The notes beneath the pieces are model-generated. The model had not been told where the DNA came from. It saw only the letters and a list, made by a program, of their open reading frames with translations, and made no database searches. Shown here piece by piece: positions 1 through 11,353 of a DNA stretch of 64,000 nt. Origin of the DNA: Dacryopinax spathularia (lineage: Eukaryota > Basidiomycota > Dacrymycetes > Dacrymycetales > Dacrymycetaceae); contig JBBPFI010000004.1 of the NCBI GenBank assembly GCA_037974965.1, positions 186,001-250,000 of the forward strand. Reading direction: 5' to 3'. The position numbers and the translations under genes were made by a program. How positions within the stretch are numbered: position 1 is the stretch's first letter; each line of letters begins with the position of its first letter.

Positions 1-2
1 TG

Positions 3-958
3 TCCGCCCTCGTCCTCCTCTGCAGACACTACCACCTAGATCCAGACAACATCACCTCGCCCCTCGCCGCCTGCCTGGGCGACCTTCTAACTCTCTCCCT
101 ACTCGCCCTCATCTCCACCCTCCTCCTCCCCATCATCGCCTCCCCCCTCCCCGCCCTCCTCTCCAGCGCATTCGCACTCCTCGCCGTCTATTCCCTCCTC
201 CGCGTCCGGAGGAACGTGGATGTAAGAGGACTGGTGAATGAGGGATGGTCGGTTTTGTTCGGGGCGATGCTTATTTCGGCGATGGCGGGGATGGTACTGG
301 ACTGGTTCGTGAGGGATTATCAGGGGTTCGGGATGATGGCGATCGTCATCGGCGGGTTACCGGGAAGCGTGGGGAGCGTGTTCGCCTCGCGTATCTCGAC
401 AGCGCTTCACGCGGCGGCAGAAGCGGTCGCAGCGGACAATGAGGGGACCGTCTCAGACAGCACGGAGGACTCGAGCAGTGCAGGAACGGGGTACGCAAGG
501 TTAGGACCGAAAGAGGAAAGGGAGAGAGAGCGACCGCTCGTGGTGGGGTTTACGCTCCTGGCGGTGAGCTTACCGGTCGCGCTGCTGTATCTGATGTTCG
601 TGTGGGCTGTGGGGTGGATGAGTCTTCCGGCGGTGTTTGTGGTGTTTTTCGTTGTGGGGTTCATCCTTACGGTACGTCCCTCTATCCTCCGCTTCACCTA
701 CTCTCCCGCTCTCCTCCTTCCCGCTCTCCCCTGCAGTGGAGAAGATGCTGACACACCGAGCAGACAGCCCTCTCCCTCCTAACAGCCTACCACCTCACCC
801 ACCTCTTCTGGCGCCACTCGCTCGACCCAGATACGTACTGCCTCCCTCTGCAGAGCAGTATTGTCGACCTCCTCGGCCCTGCTATTTTGGTGCTGTGTTA
901 TGAGCTGGCGGAGTGGTGTGGGGCGGAGGTTATGGTTGGGGGGAGACATCGGCAATGA
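3..958 (+). CDS. SLC41/MgtE-type divalent cation transporter, C-terminal part (5' truncated by window edge)
   Basis: This is the end of a multi-pass plasma-membrane Mg2+/divalent cation transporter of the SLC41 family. The frame is open from base 3 to a GT-AG intron at 673-763 and finishes in a second exon at 764-958. The family signature around CRHYHLDPDNI followed by ACLGDLLTLSLL lies near the start, as in the second MgtE half of SLC41 proteins. Later segments include GFGMMAIVIGGLPGSVGS and a final helix with DPDTYCLPLQSSIVDLLG. The same blocks, and an intron at the same place, occur in the complete paralog at 11354-13028, which fixes the acceptor choice here. The acceptor after an earlier CTGCAG would give an immediate stop. 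The N-terminal half lies outside the window. Substrate is inferred from the family. Confidence 0.85.
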
Positions 959-1267
959 TGTGTGTTTGCTGTGCTGTTGTTTTCGTTTTAGTGCTGCTTT
1001 TCTCTTGTCTCTCTTCTCTTTTCTTTTTTTACTTTCCGAGTCGATGTGTGTATAACGCGCTGAGTGCGGGTGTGATACTGTATGTCCGATGTAGCATTAA
1101 GTAGACCACAAATGTATGTAACGTATCTCCTCCCCTCCCTCGAACAGGCAATGTGCCGCACCAACCCGCAAGATCACTTCTAGCAAGCACCACCGCAGCC
1201 GAGTACCACGCCAGAGGCCCGTGGCCCCGCATGTAGTACAGCACAGCACAGCACTGGAGCACTGGAC
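959..1267. other. Convergent intergenic region
   Basis: This lies between the 3' ends of the SLC41-type gene (+) and the A34.5-like gene (-). It holds T-rich stretches near 1010-1030 that could belong to the 3' UTR. No gene is seen. Confidence 0.5.
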
Positions 1268-3026
1268 TCAGGCAGCCTCCCGCTTAGGCTTCTTAACCTT
1301 CCCCACCTCGCCCTCCTCAAGCTTCCGTTTCTTCGACTTCTTCCCCTCCGACCCCATCATCGCAGAAGGTGTAGACTGACCCTCAGCCACCGGGAGGAGG
1401 CTGTCGCGTTTCTTCTTTTTCTTTTTCTCGCTCTCGCCTGTTTGGGGGGCTTGAGTTTGTGCTGTTGGTGCCGGGACAGCTGCGGCTGGAGTGGAGATGG
1501 GAGTAGAGATAGGTATGGGTTGTGAGGGTGCGGCGTCAAAGTGACGTTTCTTCTTCTTTTTCTTCTCGCTCTCCGCTTGATGAGGTGTCGCTGCCGGTGC
1601 GACTTGGGACGTCGTCGTTGGATGAGCAGGCGTCTCAGCAGCAGATTCGGAATGCCGCTTCTTCTTTTTCTTCTTCTCCCCTTCTTCTCCCCTGTCGTTC
1701 GGTGTCGCAGGCGTACCATTCACTTGAGTCGCAGGTGCAGAGGCAGGGGGAGGAGGGAGGTCGCTCTTCCGCTTCTTCTTCTTCTCCTTTTTCGCCTCTC
1801 CTTCCCCGTCCACTGGCGGAGCACGGACATCCTGCATCTCCACATCCCCTTCCCTTTCTCGCTTGCCCTTCTCCTCCGGAGAGAAAGATGGAGAGGAAGA
1901 AGGAGAAGCAGCCCTAAGCTTGTCAAGCAGCGACACCCTCTTCTCCCATGTCCCTACAGGTGCCAACCGGTACTTGAACTCCGCTGGCTGGGCCTTGGAG
2001 GGAGGACGCATAGAGGCGATCGTATAGTCTGGCGGGGGCTGGGCGGGCTGGGCGCTCTCCGTGGCGTTGGTCGAGTGGGCGGCGGCGGTGGTGGTGGCGG
2101 CGTCGGTGGTAGAGGAGAAGGCGGTGGTGGTGGGAGCGGCGGCGGTGGGGAGGGAAAGGGATTGGGTGATTACGAGATGGCGTTCGACTGGTTTGGGTGC
2201 TACATGGCCGCGTCAGCTTGGGACTCCCGGTCGGAAGAAGAAGAAACGTAGGAATAGTCGGGTAGAGGGTCAAGAGAAGAGACGGAAAGGGCGAAAGGAA
2301 GACGAAAGCGTACCAATCCTATGCGTCCCCCTCCCCCCCTCCTCATCCCTCAGCAACACCGTCAACCCCTTCATCTCCCCCGCCACCCCGGCCAAATCCG
2401 CATCCTTCACCTCCCACACCTCTCCCTTCCGCTCAAACTTCCCCAGTACACCCCCGGCCTCTTCAGGGGGGTTCAGGTCTAGTGAGAGACCGTCCAGGTG
2501 TTTTGCTTTTAAGGAGGAGGGGAGACGGATGAGGTAGAGCGAGAGGTCGGGGTTGGTGGAGATGGTTTGGTAGCTGAACTCTGGCGGGCCGGGGTCGGTA
2601 TAGAGTTCGAGGCCGGGAAAGGGCGGGAGGTCATCGCTGCTGGAAGTATTAACCTTCTGTCTACCGTCCTCTCGCCGGTATGCATACGTACAGCTCTTTT
2701 TGTGATACTCCTGTCCGAGGGATATCATCGTCTTCATCCGTGTCGTCATCATCGTCCTCGCTGTCCCCCTCACTCGGCTCGTCAATTTGAGGCTGAGCAG
2801 GATCACTCGGCACATCCTCGTCCTCCTGATCCATCATATCCTCATCCAGCTCCTCGACAATCTCTCGGCTCTTAAACTCCTTCCCACTCTTGCCACTCTT
2901 GCCCTTACTCGTGCTCTTCCCCTTCAATTTGCTAGACCCTGGCAGGGGCCCAGGTCCGAGCAGGCCAGCCGCGAGCTCCGCCTGGGATTTTTGGAACGCA
3001 GTCGGTGAAGACGGTGGGTGGGCCAT
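1268..3026 (-). CDS. RNA polymerase I subunit A34.5-like protein
   Basis: Probable nucleolar RNA polymerase I subunit of the A34.5/PAF49 family, which with A49 forms a TFIIF-like module. Three exons were joined: 3026-2709, 2656-2314 and 2199-1268, giving about 530 residues. The N-terminal third is low complexity with an acidic run (SEDDDDDTDEDDD). The middle reads GPPEFSYQTI...PDLSLYLIRLPSSLKAKHLDGLSL, matching the family's dimerisation core. After the second intron KPVERHLVITQSL is followed by an Ala/Thr-rich linker and FKYRLAPVGT. The C-terminal tail carries four to five KKKKKKR-type blocks separated by Pro/Ala spacers, like the basic tails of A34.5. The first donor (GTATCA, 2708) was preferred over GTATGC because the latter gives a 31-nt intron. 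The family call rests on the core motif plus overall architecture and has not been searched. Confidence 0.6.
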
Positions 3027-3803
3027 TTTGCTGTCGTGCTGAACGGAAGGGGTATAAAGTGTCTACCTCTGTTGCACCAAGCAGTCAGTTCAGGCGCGGC
3101 GTCAGACAGACACAGGCAACTTTTGGTCAGGGTCCCTCACGGCCAAATTTGGCAGAGGTCGGAGCCGAAGATCTCCCGCTTATTATTGTCAGCTTGGCGC
3201 TATGCCAGCGCACCGATTTTCGTCTTGCCCGTTCGACGAGAGACACGGCACGATGACTTGTAGATCCTTCCTCACTCTGTTGTCCGTGTTGGGAAAATTG
3301 GGCTCGGCAAGTTGCGCAAATCTGGTAATTACAGGAATTTCTGGATATTCTGGGGAGACCGGGATTGGGGCGCCCATCAGTGATACCGCGGACCTCCATC
3401 CATCCTCTCCAAAGCAGGACACAGCCAGAATAAAATCCATCATTCTAGTCTCCTTTGACCGGAGTGGAGTCCAACCCAGGTCGTATTAGCACTACCGTAC
3501 TCACCTTTCGTCATCCCACCCATTTCCGAGCCCCAGCCCACACGGAAGCTAATCCCCATCAACGCTGCAGTTTTCCCTCACAGCCGCTGACCGCCGCGCA
3601 CGACCCGCACTCACACAGAGAGAAGCGGTAGCCGCCCATACCGTCCGTCCACGGCACCTCGAGGCAGTCACTCGCAGTACATACTGGTGCACTACTTGCA
3701 CGCATACCACCACCATCATCTGCATCATCCTTTCAGCCTCGGCTTCAGTCCGTATTTCCCTTCCTTTCTGCACGCATATATCTCGTTTCGGGAAAACTAG
3801 AAA
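3027..3803. promoter_or_regulatory. Divergent promoter region between the A34.5-like gene and eRF1
   Basis: 777 bp between two start codons on opposite strands. It contains pyrimidine-rich leader sequence just before the eRF1 ATG. No convincing gene or named motif was recognised. Small open frames here have no coding character. Confidence 0.4.
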
Positions 3804-5458
3804 ATGAGTAGTCAACAGGATATTGCTGAGCAGAACATCCAGGTGCGCTTGCTTCCTCTGGGTTGAGAGAAGGAGAGGTTGATGAGGGCTTGTAGGTATG
3901 GAAGATCAAGAAACTTATCAAGAGTCTGGACAGTGCTAGGGGGTGAGTCTTGGGACAGGTTCGGTTGAGAAAGCGTGTGTTGACGTGGGGACAGAGCTGG
4001 CACGTCCATGATCAGTTTGATCATCCCGCCCAAGGTGCGTCTCTTTCTCTCGAGCTAAGGAGGGACAGAGCTGATGACCATGCATCTCAGGACCAAATCT
4101 CCCGTGTCAACGCCATGCTTACCCAAGAGTATGGTACAGCATCGAACATCAAGTCACGCGTGAACAGGCTGTCCGTCCTAGCGGCCATCACCTCCACCCA
4201 ACAGCGACTCAAGCTGTACAACCGTGTTCCGCCCAACGGACTCGTCCTGTTCGTGGGGACGATCCTGACTGACGAAGGGAAGGAGAAGAAGGTGTCGTTT
4301 GATTTTGAGCCGCATAAGCCTATCAATACGTGCGTCCTGTCCTGTGATGACTGAATCTGGGGCTGATGGTTGATTTGGGGGTAGTTCTCTCTACCTCTGC
4401 GACAACAAGTTCCACACCGAGGCCCTGTCGGAGCTGCTCGAGTCCGACTCCAAGTTCGGGTTTATCGTCATGGACGGCAACGGCACTCTGTTCGGCACTT
4501 TGGCCGGAAACACCCGCGAGGTGATCCACAAGTTCACCGTCGACCTGCCCAAGAAACACGGTCGTGGTGGTCAGTCCGCCCTTCGGTTCTCTCGCCTGAG
4601 GGACGAAAAGCGACACAACTACGTGCGGAAAGTGGCCGAGCTCGCCGTGCAGCACTTTATCACCAACGATAAAGTGAACGTTGCTGGGCTCGTCCTGGCC
4701 GGTTCGGCAGACTTTAAGACCGAACTTAGTCAGAGTGACATGTTCGACCCGCGCCTCGCGGCAAAAGTGATCAAGGTCGTCGACGTCTCCTACGGCGGGG
4801 AGAACGGATTCAACCAAGCGATCGAGCTCGCCGCCGAGTCCCTCGCGAACGTCAAGTTCGTCCAGGAGAAGAAGCTCATCCAGAAGTACTTTGATGAGAT
4901 CTCGCAGGACACGGGCAAATACTGTTTTGGCGTGGACGACACGCTCAAGGCGCTCGAGATGGGCGCGGTCGAGACGCTGATCGTCTGGGAGAACCTGGAC
5001 ATCACGCGCTATGTGCTGAGGAACGCTGCTGGCGGTGAGTCACCATGATTTGCCAGGTGGAAGGCGACATGGGATCTGACACGCTGTGTAGAGGAAGTGA
5101 TCGTCCATGCGCGCAAGGACCAGGAGAAAGACCGCGAAAAGTTCATCGACAAGAGCACCGGGCTCGAGATGGAGCAAGCTGCCGAGCCTCAGTCCCTGCT
5201 CGAATGGTTCGCCGAGCGGTACAAAGATTTTGGTGCCGATCTCGAGGTTCGTCCCTTCTCCCCTCCTCACACTCTTACAGTATTCTGACATGCTGCTCTC
5301 GCACGTAGTTCGTCACCGATCGCTCGCAGGAAGGAGCCCAGTTCGTCAAGGGCTTCGGAGGCATCGGCGGTATCCTCCGGTACAAAGTCGATTTCACGAA
5401 CATGGCGAGCGTGGACGACGACTCGGACGAGTTCTACAGCGACGACGAGCCGATGTGA
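3804..5458 (+). CDS. SUP45: Eukaryotic peptide chain release factor subunit 1
   Basis: eRF1 decodes all three stop codons in the ribosomal A site and triggers peptidyl-tRNA hydrolysis with eRF3. The start [13 protein letters not shown] is followed by short exons giving [16 protein letters not shown] and [12 protein letters not shown], then the large exons. All hallmark motifs are present: TASNIKS and YLCDNKF in the stop-recognition N domain, GRGGQ in the catalytic M domain, and the C-domain block [16 protein letters not shown]. The C terminus is acidic ([11 protein letters not shown]). Introns start at 3843, 3943 and further positions, several interrupting the first 50 codons. The stop is TGA followed by C, a context known to be leaky in eukaryotes. 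The same frame stays open for 121 more codons (see the next entry). Identity is near certain. Confidence 0.97.
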
Positions 5459-5824
5459 CTCGTGCCAGTGCGCGCGGCCTCGAGTGCCATTCTGAGTGAG
5501 AGGGAGGGTGAGAGGGTGGGGAAGGAGGAGAAGACGGAGGGGGGAAAGGCGGTTGAGGGGACGATGATGACCGCACCGACGGTGGAGGCTGCGCTGGATC
5601 ACGCAGAGGTGCAAAACATCAAGGACAAACACGACGGATCTATCGCGATGGACAAGGTGGCCAGCGACCGTCTTCTGCTGGAGTATCCCCAGCAGACGGT
5701 CGGCACGCTGGTGCGCGTCCTGCGACGGAACGCCGGCTACGCTCTGGGATCGGCGAGCAGCACGACCCAGTGGTCAGAGGCGTGCGCTGCCGGTCTCGCG
5801 GAAAGGATGAGCGTGCGAGGCTAG
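5459..5824 (+). other. In-frame open extension after the eRF1 stop (possible readthrough tail or 3' UTR)
   Basis: Directly after the eRF1 TGA (5456-5458) the same reading frame stays open for 121 codons to a TAG at 5822-5824. The stretch contains an acidic/basic segment (EGERVGKEEKTEGGKAVEG) and then a more ordinary-looking part ending GLAERMSVRG. It does not end in a peroxisomal SKL-type tripeptide. It may simply be GC-rich 3' UTR, where long chance frames are common. Alternatively it is translated by stop-codon readthrough. No homology was recognised. Confidence 0.35.
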
Positions 5825-5890
5825 GGGTTGTTGTAGGTTAGAAAATGTCTGTGCGAATCGTTGACCGTGTGTTTGTGTGTTAGAATGGTA

Positions 5891-7140
5891 CTACATCTGC
5901 TGCAATCTGGTTTCGGTGGCCGTCATAGGACGGTCAAACGTTGCTCTATGAAGCGGAAATGGTTTCGTCAAACTCGGCTTGCTGAGTGGTCTTGTCAAAC
6001 CGTTCTGGAGACAAATCGGGGAATTCGAGGTATTGTCACGTTTCGGAATTTGCCCAGTAACCTGCCCTCTTGCCTTCGGCCTTTCCGAACTAAGACGGAA
6101 GTGCTGGACAACGTGCATGCCTCTGTCGTACTTCCTCTGCATCTTCCCCCGTATCCTTCCTGGTGGAATACTGCGAAGCTTCTTCATACCTCATCCGGTC
6201 TTCGCCGTGTTTTCCGAGATTGCCGTATGTCGTGGATACTGTAGTTCTTGCGCACAACGAGCCATGTCCTCGTGGGCGGTCAACGTGACAAGTCGTTCGG
6301 ACCTGAATCCTTTTTGCGACGGCTTCAGCATGCCGGCCTTGCCCAGAATGGCGAACGTCAAGGTAAAGTCGCTCAAATCTTGCACGTAGTAGCTGGCCTG
6401 TTTACACGTAGACCTGCCGGCTTGAAATGAACAGCTCAGCTGACTTTCGAAGTCGCCCATTCGCCTGAAGAAAGAGCCATGCGGAGCTTCACCTATCGAC
6501 TGCATTCGTGAGTCCTTGCTGGACGTACATGAGCATGAGGACGGCCCAACGAAGCAGTCCTGCCCGCGCCAGTCTGCGGCCCAACATGATATGTAATGCA
6601 GCCGATGATCACAAGAGGTTCTGGATTTCTCTCACATGCATCTTTCGCTTCCACCAAAACGGCAATGGCGTTTTCCAGCGGGTTCCGCCTTTCGTGTGCT
6701 TCAGGCTGTTGCTCCTCTTTGAAGTGGTGAAGGTAGAGTCGGGAGAACACAAACGTGCAGCGTGCAACGCCAGGTGAGTCGCAACAGCGGCAGATTGGGC
6801 TTGCTAGTATACGAGGTTGGCTTGAACCGGGTTGTAATGCCAAGCGAGTGACCTCGCTTTCCACCGGAACAGCTGAGTGTCTCAAGTCGGACCGGATCCA
6901 GCTTGTTGGCTTTCTGCAATGCGTCTGTGGTGCCGTCAAACCGCATCTCCTTCAGCAGACGATACCACTTCATTTGCAACAGTTCAAGGTGTATTTTTGG
7001 AGCTCTTGCGTCCGCAAGGACGTCCCCTGCAGCCCTCAGGGCTTTGTCGAGAAAGGAAGTGCGTTCGTGGAGAAAGCTGTCTTGGAATCGGGCAATGCCC
7101 CGATTGCCGATAAGAGAACCCCGTCGAATGGTCTATCGTG
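5891..7140 (-). pseudogene. Decayed NLR/TPR gene fragment, tandem relic of the adjacent NLR
   Basis: Minus-strand pieces in more than one frame resemble, in the same order, the C-terminal half of the intact NLR just upstream on that strand. Examples are FLDKALRAAGDV then LQMKWYRLLKEMRFDG (intact copy: FRMKWQLLLGRQLYEDG), LQKANKLDP (LQEANSLDT), PGVARC (EGVARC) and EDMARCAQEL (ENMATCAERL). The matching frame changes between blocks and no P-loop or start region is left. It therefore looks like a truncated, frameshifted duplicate of the helical TPR region. A gene with several unrecognised introns cannot be wholly excluded. Alignment was by eye only. Confidence 0.5.
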
Positions 7141-7162
7141 GCGTAGTACCTTTGTCTTCAGT

Positions 7163-9943
7163 CTACTCGGCTCGCACGGAGACTGCGCAGCCCGCCCGGG
7201 ACCCTTCCATTCGAGACTGACGCAAATTATCCGCCCGCTCCGTCATACCATTAGTCGTATAATAATCCAACGCTTCCTCGTACATCTTCTGCTCTTCGTC
7301 GTGTTCCCCCAGGTGACAGTACAGCATCGCGAGTCTTTCGGCGCACGTCGCCATATTTTCAGGTCTGTTGAGAGCCTTCAGCTCGATTCGTGCAGCGAGT
7401 AGTTCGCCGACAGCTTCAGCTTGTCTGCCTTGCATGGTGTAGCAATGTGAGAGCGCCATGCGGGATGCCGCGCCCTGCAAAGGTTGGCCACCTTTCCCCC
7501 TGCAGATAGCGCCAACTTCAGCAAACATCGCAGTCGCCTCGGCATAATTGTTCTGTGCCACCCGTATAGATGCCATGATCGCCATGCAGCTTGCGACGTC
7601 TTGCAGGCGGCCGAGCTGAGCAGACATAGCTCTTGCTTGAAGCATCAGCTCGTAGCCTTCTTCCAACTCGCCTTGGTTGTAGCGCACCCTACCCAAGGCC
7701 TGCAAGCAGCGTGCCACGCCCTCTGCACTCCCAAGATTCTGCCAGGCGGTTTTGCCCTGCTCCCACTTGGAGCATGCTTCATGCAGTTTATTTTGCATTT
7801 CGAAAGCCCGCCCCTCCGATTCAAGCAAGATAGGAAGTGGAAGACTACGCGTATCCAGTGAGTTGGCTTCCTGCAAAGCAGCTTGCCCATCCTCATATAG
7901 TTGGCGGCCGAGGAGGAGCTGCCACTTCATACGAAAGAACCCGATTGCCAAGGGTAGGTAACGACCGGTCATACTGCGGCAAGCGGCGAGAGCTTTCTCA
8001 ATCAGCGGGAGGCAATCTTCATTCAGAAAGAGCGCTTGGTATTGGCACAGGCCGGCGATAGCCAATTGCAGGCCTGAGGCAAAGTGTTGTTCGTGTATGG
8101 CATGCATCACAACAGCCAGGAGATTGCCGTAAGCCCGAGCGAATCGGTCGACTTGTATTCGAGGCTCTGACAGAGTATCTCTGTCGAGAAACGAGCTGCA
8201 GATGTTGTAATAATAGCCGCGTACAGCAAGTAGGTTGGATCCTGAAGGTGGGCACGCGGAAAGAATGAAGGCACGGATAGGAGCCAGGGCTTTCCAGGTA
8301 CCGTTGTTCCGGGCCATGAGCGCAACGTCCTCAAGCACTCGCAGTGCACGACTTAGCCCATGCACGCGCGGCAAGATCTGGTCCACATCTTCGTCCCGAA
8401 TGCCATCTGGTAACAAGGACGCGAGGCGTAACACTTCCATAGCTTCGGGTGCATCCTTCATGGTCTCGGAATGGAGGGTGACAGTGATGGATACGTTCAG
8501 GCTGCTGAGTCGGCTCCTTCGTCCACGGTTGAGCAAGGAGGTATGTTCTTCTTCGTAAGCTTGGATGAGCTCCTTAGGCAAGCGGTTCTGGCCTTGGTAT
8601 GCCATGAGCACGTTGGCTAGAGGTAAGCCGTCCAGCATTTTGAGCAGCATGTCTAGTCCCTCTCCATCTTGTCCACCGTTATCGGTGTAGATATTGCGGG
8701 ATGTCGTGAGGTTGACAGCTTCAAGCGATGAAAGAAGGGGCTGAGACCAGCTCACGCCGCCTGGGCGTTGGCTGCCTCGCATGGTAATCAGCAGTGAGAG
8801 ATTCGTTACGCCGTCCAAATGTCCAAGGAGTTCCTCTACGGCATCTTGCTCTTCGGTATCCCAGGGCGTCTCGAAGTTGTCTAGAACGAGAAGGATGGGG
8901 GCTTGCTTCTGGGCCAGATGCAGGACCAGCAGTCTAGCCAGGTCATCATCTTGAGTCCGTGAGACGCGGAAGGCGGCGACTAAAGCCGAAAGTACGGCTT
9001 GTGCAGATAACAGCGACTCGCAGCCGATGAAATATCGTTCGACCCCGAATTTGGCAATGATGTCGCAATCGTGAAGGACTGATACGGCCGTGCTTGTCTT
9101 TCCAATACCACCCGTGCCCAGAATGGCGATGCGAGCACCCTCTGATTTCATAAGGCTGTCCCTGATGAGGTGGACGGTCGAGTCCCTGCCATGAAAGATT
9201 CGGGAATTTGGGGGTAAGCGGTTGATAGGAGCCACAGCATGCCTGTTGAAACGTCAAAACCCACGTTTTGGCCATCGAAGAAAATGTGCACGTACCGGAG
9301 TCGTTCGAGTGGTCCGTCAATGGTGCCTTGCCCTTGGCCTCGAGCAGAGATCATCTGATTCAGCTGGGAAGATAGCTTCATGTTGATTTTGCTCTACAAT
9401 GGAAGCATAGTGTTATTGAGGTCGATCTCATGACGATTTCTCGGCACATGCTTACATTCATGAGAAGGATTTCTTCTGTGAGTCGATCATTCAGCCGATT
9501 AACTTGCTTTTCGGTGTCCTCATTGCTCTTGAGGAGCTCCAACGCTTTCGACATGTGCAACGGTTGCCACCGGACGAGGGAGTCGTGTATTTCGTCGATC
9601 ACACTAAATCAGCACGGTAGAATCGGTGCAGAAGGCAGCGAGATCAAACATGAACTAACCTGTGGAGCGGACCGAGCTCTTCGGCATAGGATTGAGCGAT
9701 TTCGGGTGATACCGCTGCATGTTGAATCACGTCCTGCGTGATACGCGCTACTCTGGCTGCAAGAGATGTGCGGGAGGAGTTGGTACCATCTACAAGGTCC
9801 TGAATGTCCAGCACCTCGGTCGCCTTGTCGAGAAGCTTGTTCAAAACAGGATTGAGCTTGCTGCCCAGCGAGCTGATGCTCTTGGGTAGCCGGAGGATGG
9901 CAGGTCGCTTGCTCGTGCCTGGGGCATCCTGGGAGGCCATCAC
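7163..9943 (-). CDS. Fungal NLR-like STAND ATPase (NB-ARC/TPR)
   Basis: Probable cytosolic signal-transducing ATPase of the fungal NLR group, which mediates self/non-self or intruder sensing. Four exons (9943-9660, 9603-9456, 9393-9296, 9242-7163) give about 869 residues. The first ~180 residues are helical with no domain I can name. The nucleotide-binding domain has the Walker A motif GTGGIGKT (about residue 219), Walker B ILLVLDNFE (about 293), LLITMRG in the sensor position and a GLPLA motif. The second half is a run of TPR-like helical hairpins (for example GVARCLQALGRVRYNQGELEEGYEL and NMATCAERLAMLYCHLGEHDEEQKMYEEAL region) and would be the ligand sensor. It is a distant paralog of the gene at 35070-37745. 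A relic of its TPR half lies immediately downstream. The ligand and the N-terminal effector role are unknown. Confidence 0.85.
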
Positions 9944-10380
9944 GAGGGTCGAAACATAGAGCGCTGCTTCCGCACACTCCGAGAAGAACTAGCGTAGCAC
10001 AGTAGACAGCGCAAGCAGGGTACACATCTGCCAGCGAGGGCTATCAGCGTCCTCGGAAGGCACGATCGAGTCAGGAAGACGAAAGGAGAACGCCCGCATC
10101 GCATTAGATGATAGGACAGCCTGAGACCGGCGTATTATCCGATCGCGCTGATGTTGAGCACAACAGAAGATGAGAAGAGCCCTCGAAGCTATAGGAAGAA
10201 GATCTGTTCAATCGAGTTGCCAATTGACCTGCACTTGATGGATGACGACCCGCAAGTTCAACTTGCAGCGAAAACGCGCCAAAGACGCGTCGCGCACAGG
10301 GAACGACATCCCTTTCGCCGAAGCTGCTTCATTGCCCAATTTCAGTTTCTACAACATTTCTGCTCGGCACATAGGCTCAT
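9944..10380. promoter_or_regulatory. Divergent promoter region, NLR / POP7
   Basis: 437 bp between two opposite start codons. No named element was recognised. Confidence 0.35.
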
Positions 10381-11202
10381 ATGGGAGTCAAACGAAAGGC
10401 GGACGATACACCTGCTTTGGAACAGGTTACTGCGGTGAAAAGGGCGAAGATCGACGATTTGCCGACGGCAGACATACCGCACGGGAAGGGAGACCTGCTT
10501 CCAACCGATCCACCTGCACCTACAAGTCCTCCAATCGATAACCCCACCATACCCAGCAGGCCCACCCCAAAACCCCAGTCCAAGCGCAAGCGCACGCCCA
10601 AATCCAAGCCCCCAGCACCCGAACAAACCAAATCATCTGGACCCCTCGCCCCCGCCGCCCGGATATCCAAGCTCGCCCCTCCCCGGCCCCGGATCCAAGA
10701 AGGGGACGAGACGGTCGTATGCGTGACGCGTAAGACGAAGCTTGGGGCGTATTTGAGGAGGTGTCGGCAGCTGTTTGATGCTGGGTGCGTTTTCTGCTTT
10801 CTCTGCTGCGTTGATAAGGGTGAGGCAGGGACCGGGCGCTGATGGGCTTGGGGTAGGCATGAGAAGATCACCCTGCATGCTATGGGAGCTGCGATCCCTC
10901 ATCTTGCGCTGCTGGCTACGTCGTTGCCCCTCGCTTTGCCAGGAGGGGTGATAAGGCAGGAGGCGATGACACGGAGCGTGACATGCGTGGATGAGGTCGA
11001 GCCGGAAGACGATGACGTAGAAGGCGGGTTGAGGACGAGGGAGAAAGCGGCGTTGACGGTTGTGATGTGGATACGGGAGGTGGAAGCGAGGGCAGTGCCG
11101 GGGGGAAGAGCTGGGAGGGGAAGGGGGAAAGATGGGAGAGGGAGAGGGCGAGGGAAGAGGGGACGAGGTTCAGCGAGGGGTGGGACTGCGAACGTCTCTT
11201 GA
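10381..11202 (+). CDS. POP7: RNase P/RNase MRP protein subunit POP7 (Rpp20-like, Alba fold)
   Basis: Component of RNase P and RNase MRP, acting in tRNA 5' and rRNA processing as a heterodimer with POP6/Rpp25. Two exons (10381-10784 and 10857-11202) give about 249 residues. The N-terminal ~110 residues are a Lys/Pro-rich tail with nuclear-localisation-like clusters (KRKRTPKSK). The Alba-like core reads TRKTKLGAYLRRCRQLFDAG, then after the intron HEKITLHAMGAAIPHLALL and later VTCVDEVEPED, the characteristic Rpp20 signature. The C terminus is an RG-rich tail (GRGRGKDGRGRGRGKRG), typical of RNA-binding proteins and longer than in yeast Pop7. The short acidic insert between core and tail is unremarkable. 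Confidence 0.85.
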
Positions 11203-11353
11203 CCCTAGGGCGTGGTGGTAGCCTGTATTATTTCTGGTGTTTATCCGCTCGACAGTGATCAACTGGTATGGCATGTACGGTATCGAATGCTCTAATGTAC
11301 AATTGCAATGCAATGCTCTCCATCTCCTTCCGATCACAGCGTTCGCGCAGCGA

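Noticed and set aside
1522-2537. Long plus-strand open frames over the A34.5-like gene
   Set aside because: They are antisense shadows of the Lys-rich tail, giving Ser/Arg or Gly runs without any domain.
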